Of a stretch of DNA of 64,000 nucleotides, positions 63,586 to 64,000 are shown piece by piece. The notes under the pieces are model-generated. The model saw only the letters and a list, made by a program, of their open reading frames with translations, was not told where the DNA came from and searched no databases. Both the position numbers and the translations under genes were made by a program. The DNA comes from Pedobacter namyangjuensis (GTDB lineage: Bacteria; Bacteroidota; Bacteroidia; Sphingobacteriales; Sphingobacteriaceae). Location: assembly GCF_003313325.1 (NCBI RefSeq), contig NZ_QMHQ01000005.1, forward strand, positions 62,001 through 126,000, in the 5' to 3' direction. How positions within the stretch are numbered: position 1 is the stretch's first letter; the number at the start of each line of letters is the position of its first letter.

Positions 63586-64000
63586 GTAATCTTAAATTAG
63601 TCGCTTTAACTGTCTTAGTTGCATTTTCTTTTATCGCTTTGCAGCAAAAACCTGTGGTTTATATTATTGGCGATTCTACAGTTAAAAATGGAACCGGAAC
63701 GGCAGAAAATAGTCAGTGGGGTTGGGGAAGTGTAATTCAAAATCATTTCGACACAACAAAAGTAAGTGTAGAAAATCATGCAATTGGCGGCAGAAGTAGC
63801 CGTACGTTTATAAATGAGGGAAGATGGGACAAAATTTTAGCAAAGCTGAAAAAAGGCGATTACGTGTTAATCCAATTTGGACACAACGATGCCGGACCGT
63901 TAGACGACACCGCAAGAGCAAGGGGAAGTATTAGAGGAATCGGCGAAGAGAGCAAAGTGATTTTTAATCCGAAGCTAAAAATGCAGGAAGAGGTATTTAC
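63582..64000 (+). CDS. Rhamnogalacturonan acetylesterase (CE12-like), partial
   Basis: The gene starts at ATG 63582, overlapping the PL11 stop (ATGA), and is cut by the window end after 139 codons. Block I GDSTVKNG with the nucleophilic Ser, GGRSSRTF (block II) and FGHND (block III) identify an SGNH hydrolase of the CE12 group. A short hydrophobic N terminus suggests secretion. It would remove acetyl groups from galacturonic acid in RG-I, giving the lyase access. Translational coupling to the lyase supports that role. Confidence 0.93.
   Translation, partial: MSNLKLVALTVLVAFSFIALQQKPVVYIIGDSTVKNGTGTAENSQWGWGSVIQNHFDTTKVSVENHAIGGRSSRTFINEGRWDKILAKLKKGDYVLIQFGHNDAGPLDDTARARGSIRGIGEESKVIFNPKLKMQEEVF

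Noticed and set aside
1..64000. CRISPR arrays, transposases, integrases or prophage genes
   Set aside because: No direct-repeat/spacer arrays, transposase motifs or phage genes were seen; the only mobile-like items are short palindromes and the aroA insert.

Overview
The window reads as a chromosomal segment of a Bacteroidota bacterium, most likely Sphingobacteriaceae (Pedobacter-like). The evidence is two SusC/SusD pairs, a LytTR regulator, promoters of the TTG-N19/20-TAnnTTTG type, an AraR-type Nudix regulator, a DAHP synthase with a C-terminal chorismate mutase domain, AT-rich sequence and many secreted proteins and lipoproteins. The genus is an inference from gene content; there is no rRNA to confirm it.

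Region 1 (1-17971) is mostly housekeeping. It holds the tail of a histidine kinase convergent with a LytTR response regulator and two small secreted proteins. A minus-strand aromatic amino acid operon follows: leader peptide, pheA, DAHP synthase/chorismate mutase, aroA, aroC, then a DUF1684 protein. Next come an S4 protein-aroB-fatty acid hydroxylase cluster, proline dehydrogenase, a 40-residue membrane microprotein, katG, an Mpo1-like protein, a carboxypeptidase-regulatory-like protein, a HAD phosphatase, a CAU-anticodon tRNA and a large L,D-transpeptidase. The aromatic operon is preceded by a textbook attenuator: a 20-codon leader with eight Tyr/Phe codons in nine, an antiterminator segment and an intrinsic terminator. 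The aroA gene carries an in-frame insert built from 7-base repeats arranged as an inverted repeat.

Region 2 (18104-64000) is one large polysaccharide utilisation locus for arabinose- and galactose-rich pectin (rhamnogalacturonan I with arabinan and arabinogalactan side chains). It begins with araB-araD-araA, divergent from susC1-susD1. Then come araR (a Nudix fold with a degenerate catalytic box) and galM. A seven-gene run follows: GH51, GH127/GH146, double GH43, GH105, DUF2264, GH51 and BNR_4. Then come GH43 (exo-galactanase-like) and galT, followed by susC2-susD2 with two surface-glycan-binding lipoproteins. Next are an HExxH lipoprotein, a GH2 beta-galactosidase and galK, then GH16-GH97, and finally PL11 with a CE12-like acetylesterase cut by the window edge.

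The genes form a coherent path. Outer-membrane SusCD complexes and binding lipoproteins capture the glycan. Lyases and esterases open the rhamnogalacturonan backbone, and glycosidases release arabinose and galactose. The sugars then enter metabolism through AraBAD and GalM/GalK/GalT. A shared operator-like motif (core GTTA-N3-TRACGTTTA) lies before araB, susC1, araR, galM, the first GH51, the galactanase-galT pair and susC2 (three copies), which suggests one AraR regulon. No galE, inner-membrane sugar transporter or hybrid two-component sensor is seen in the window.
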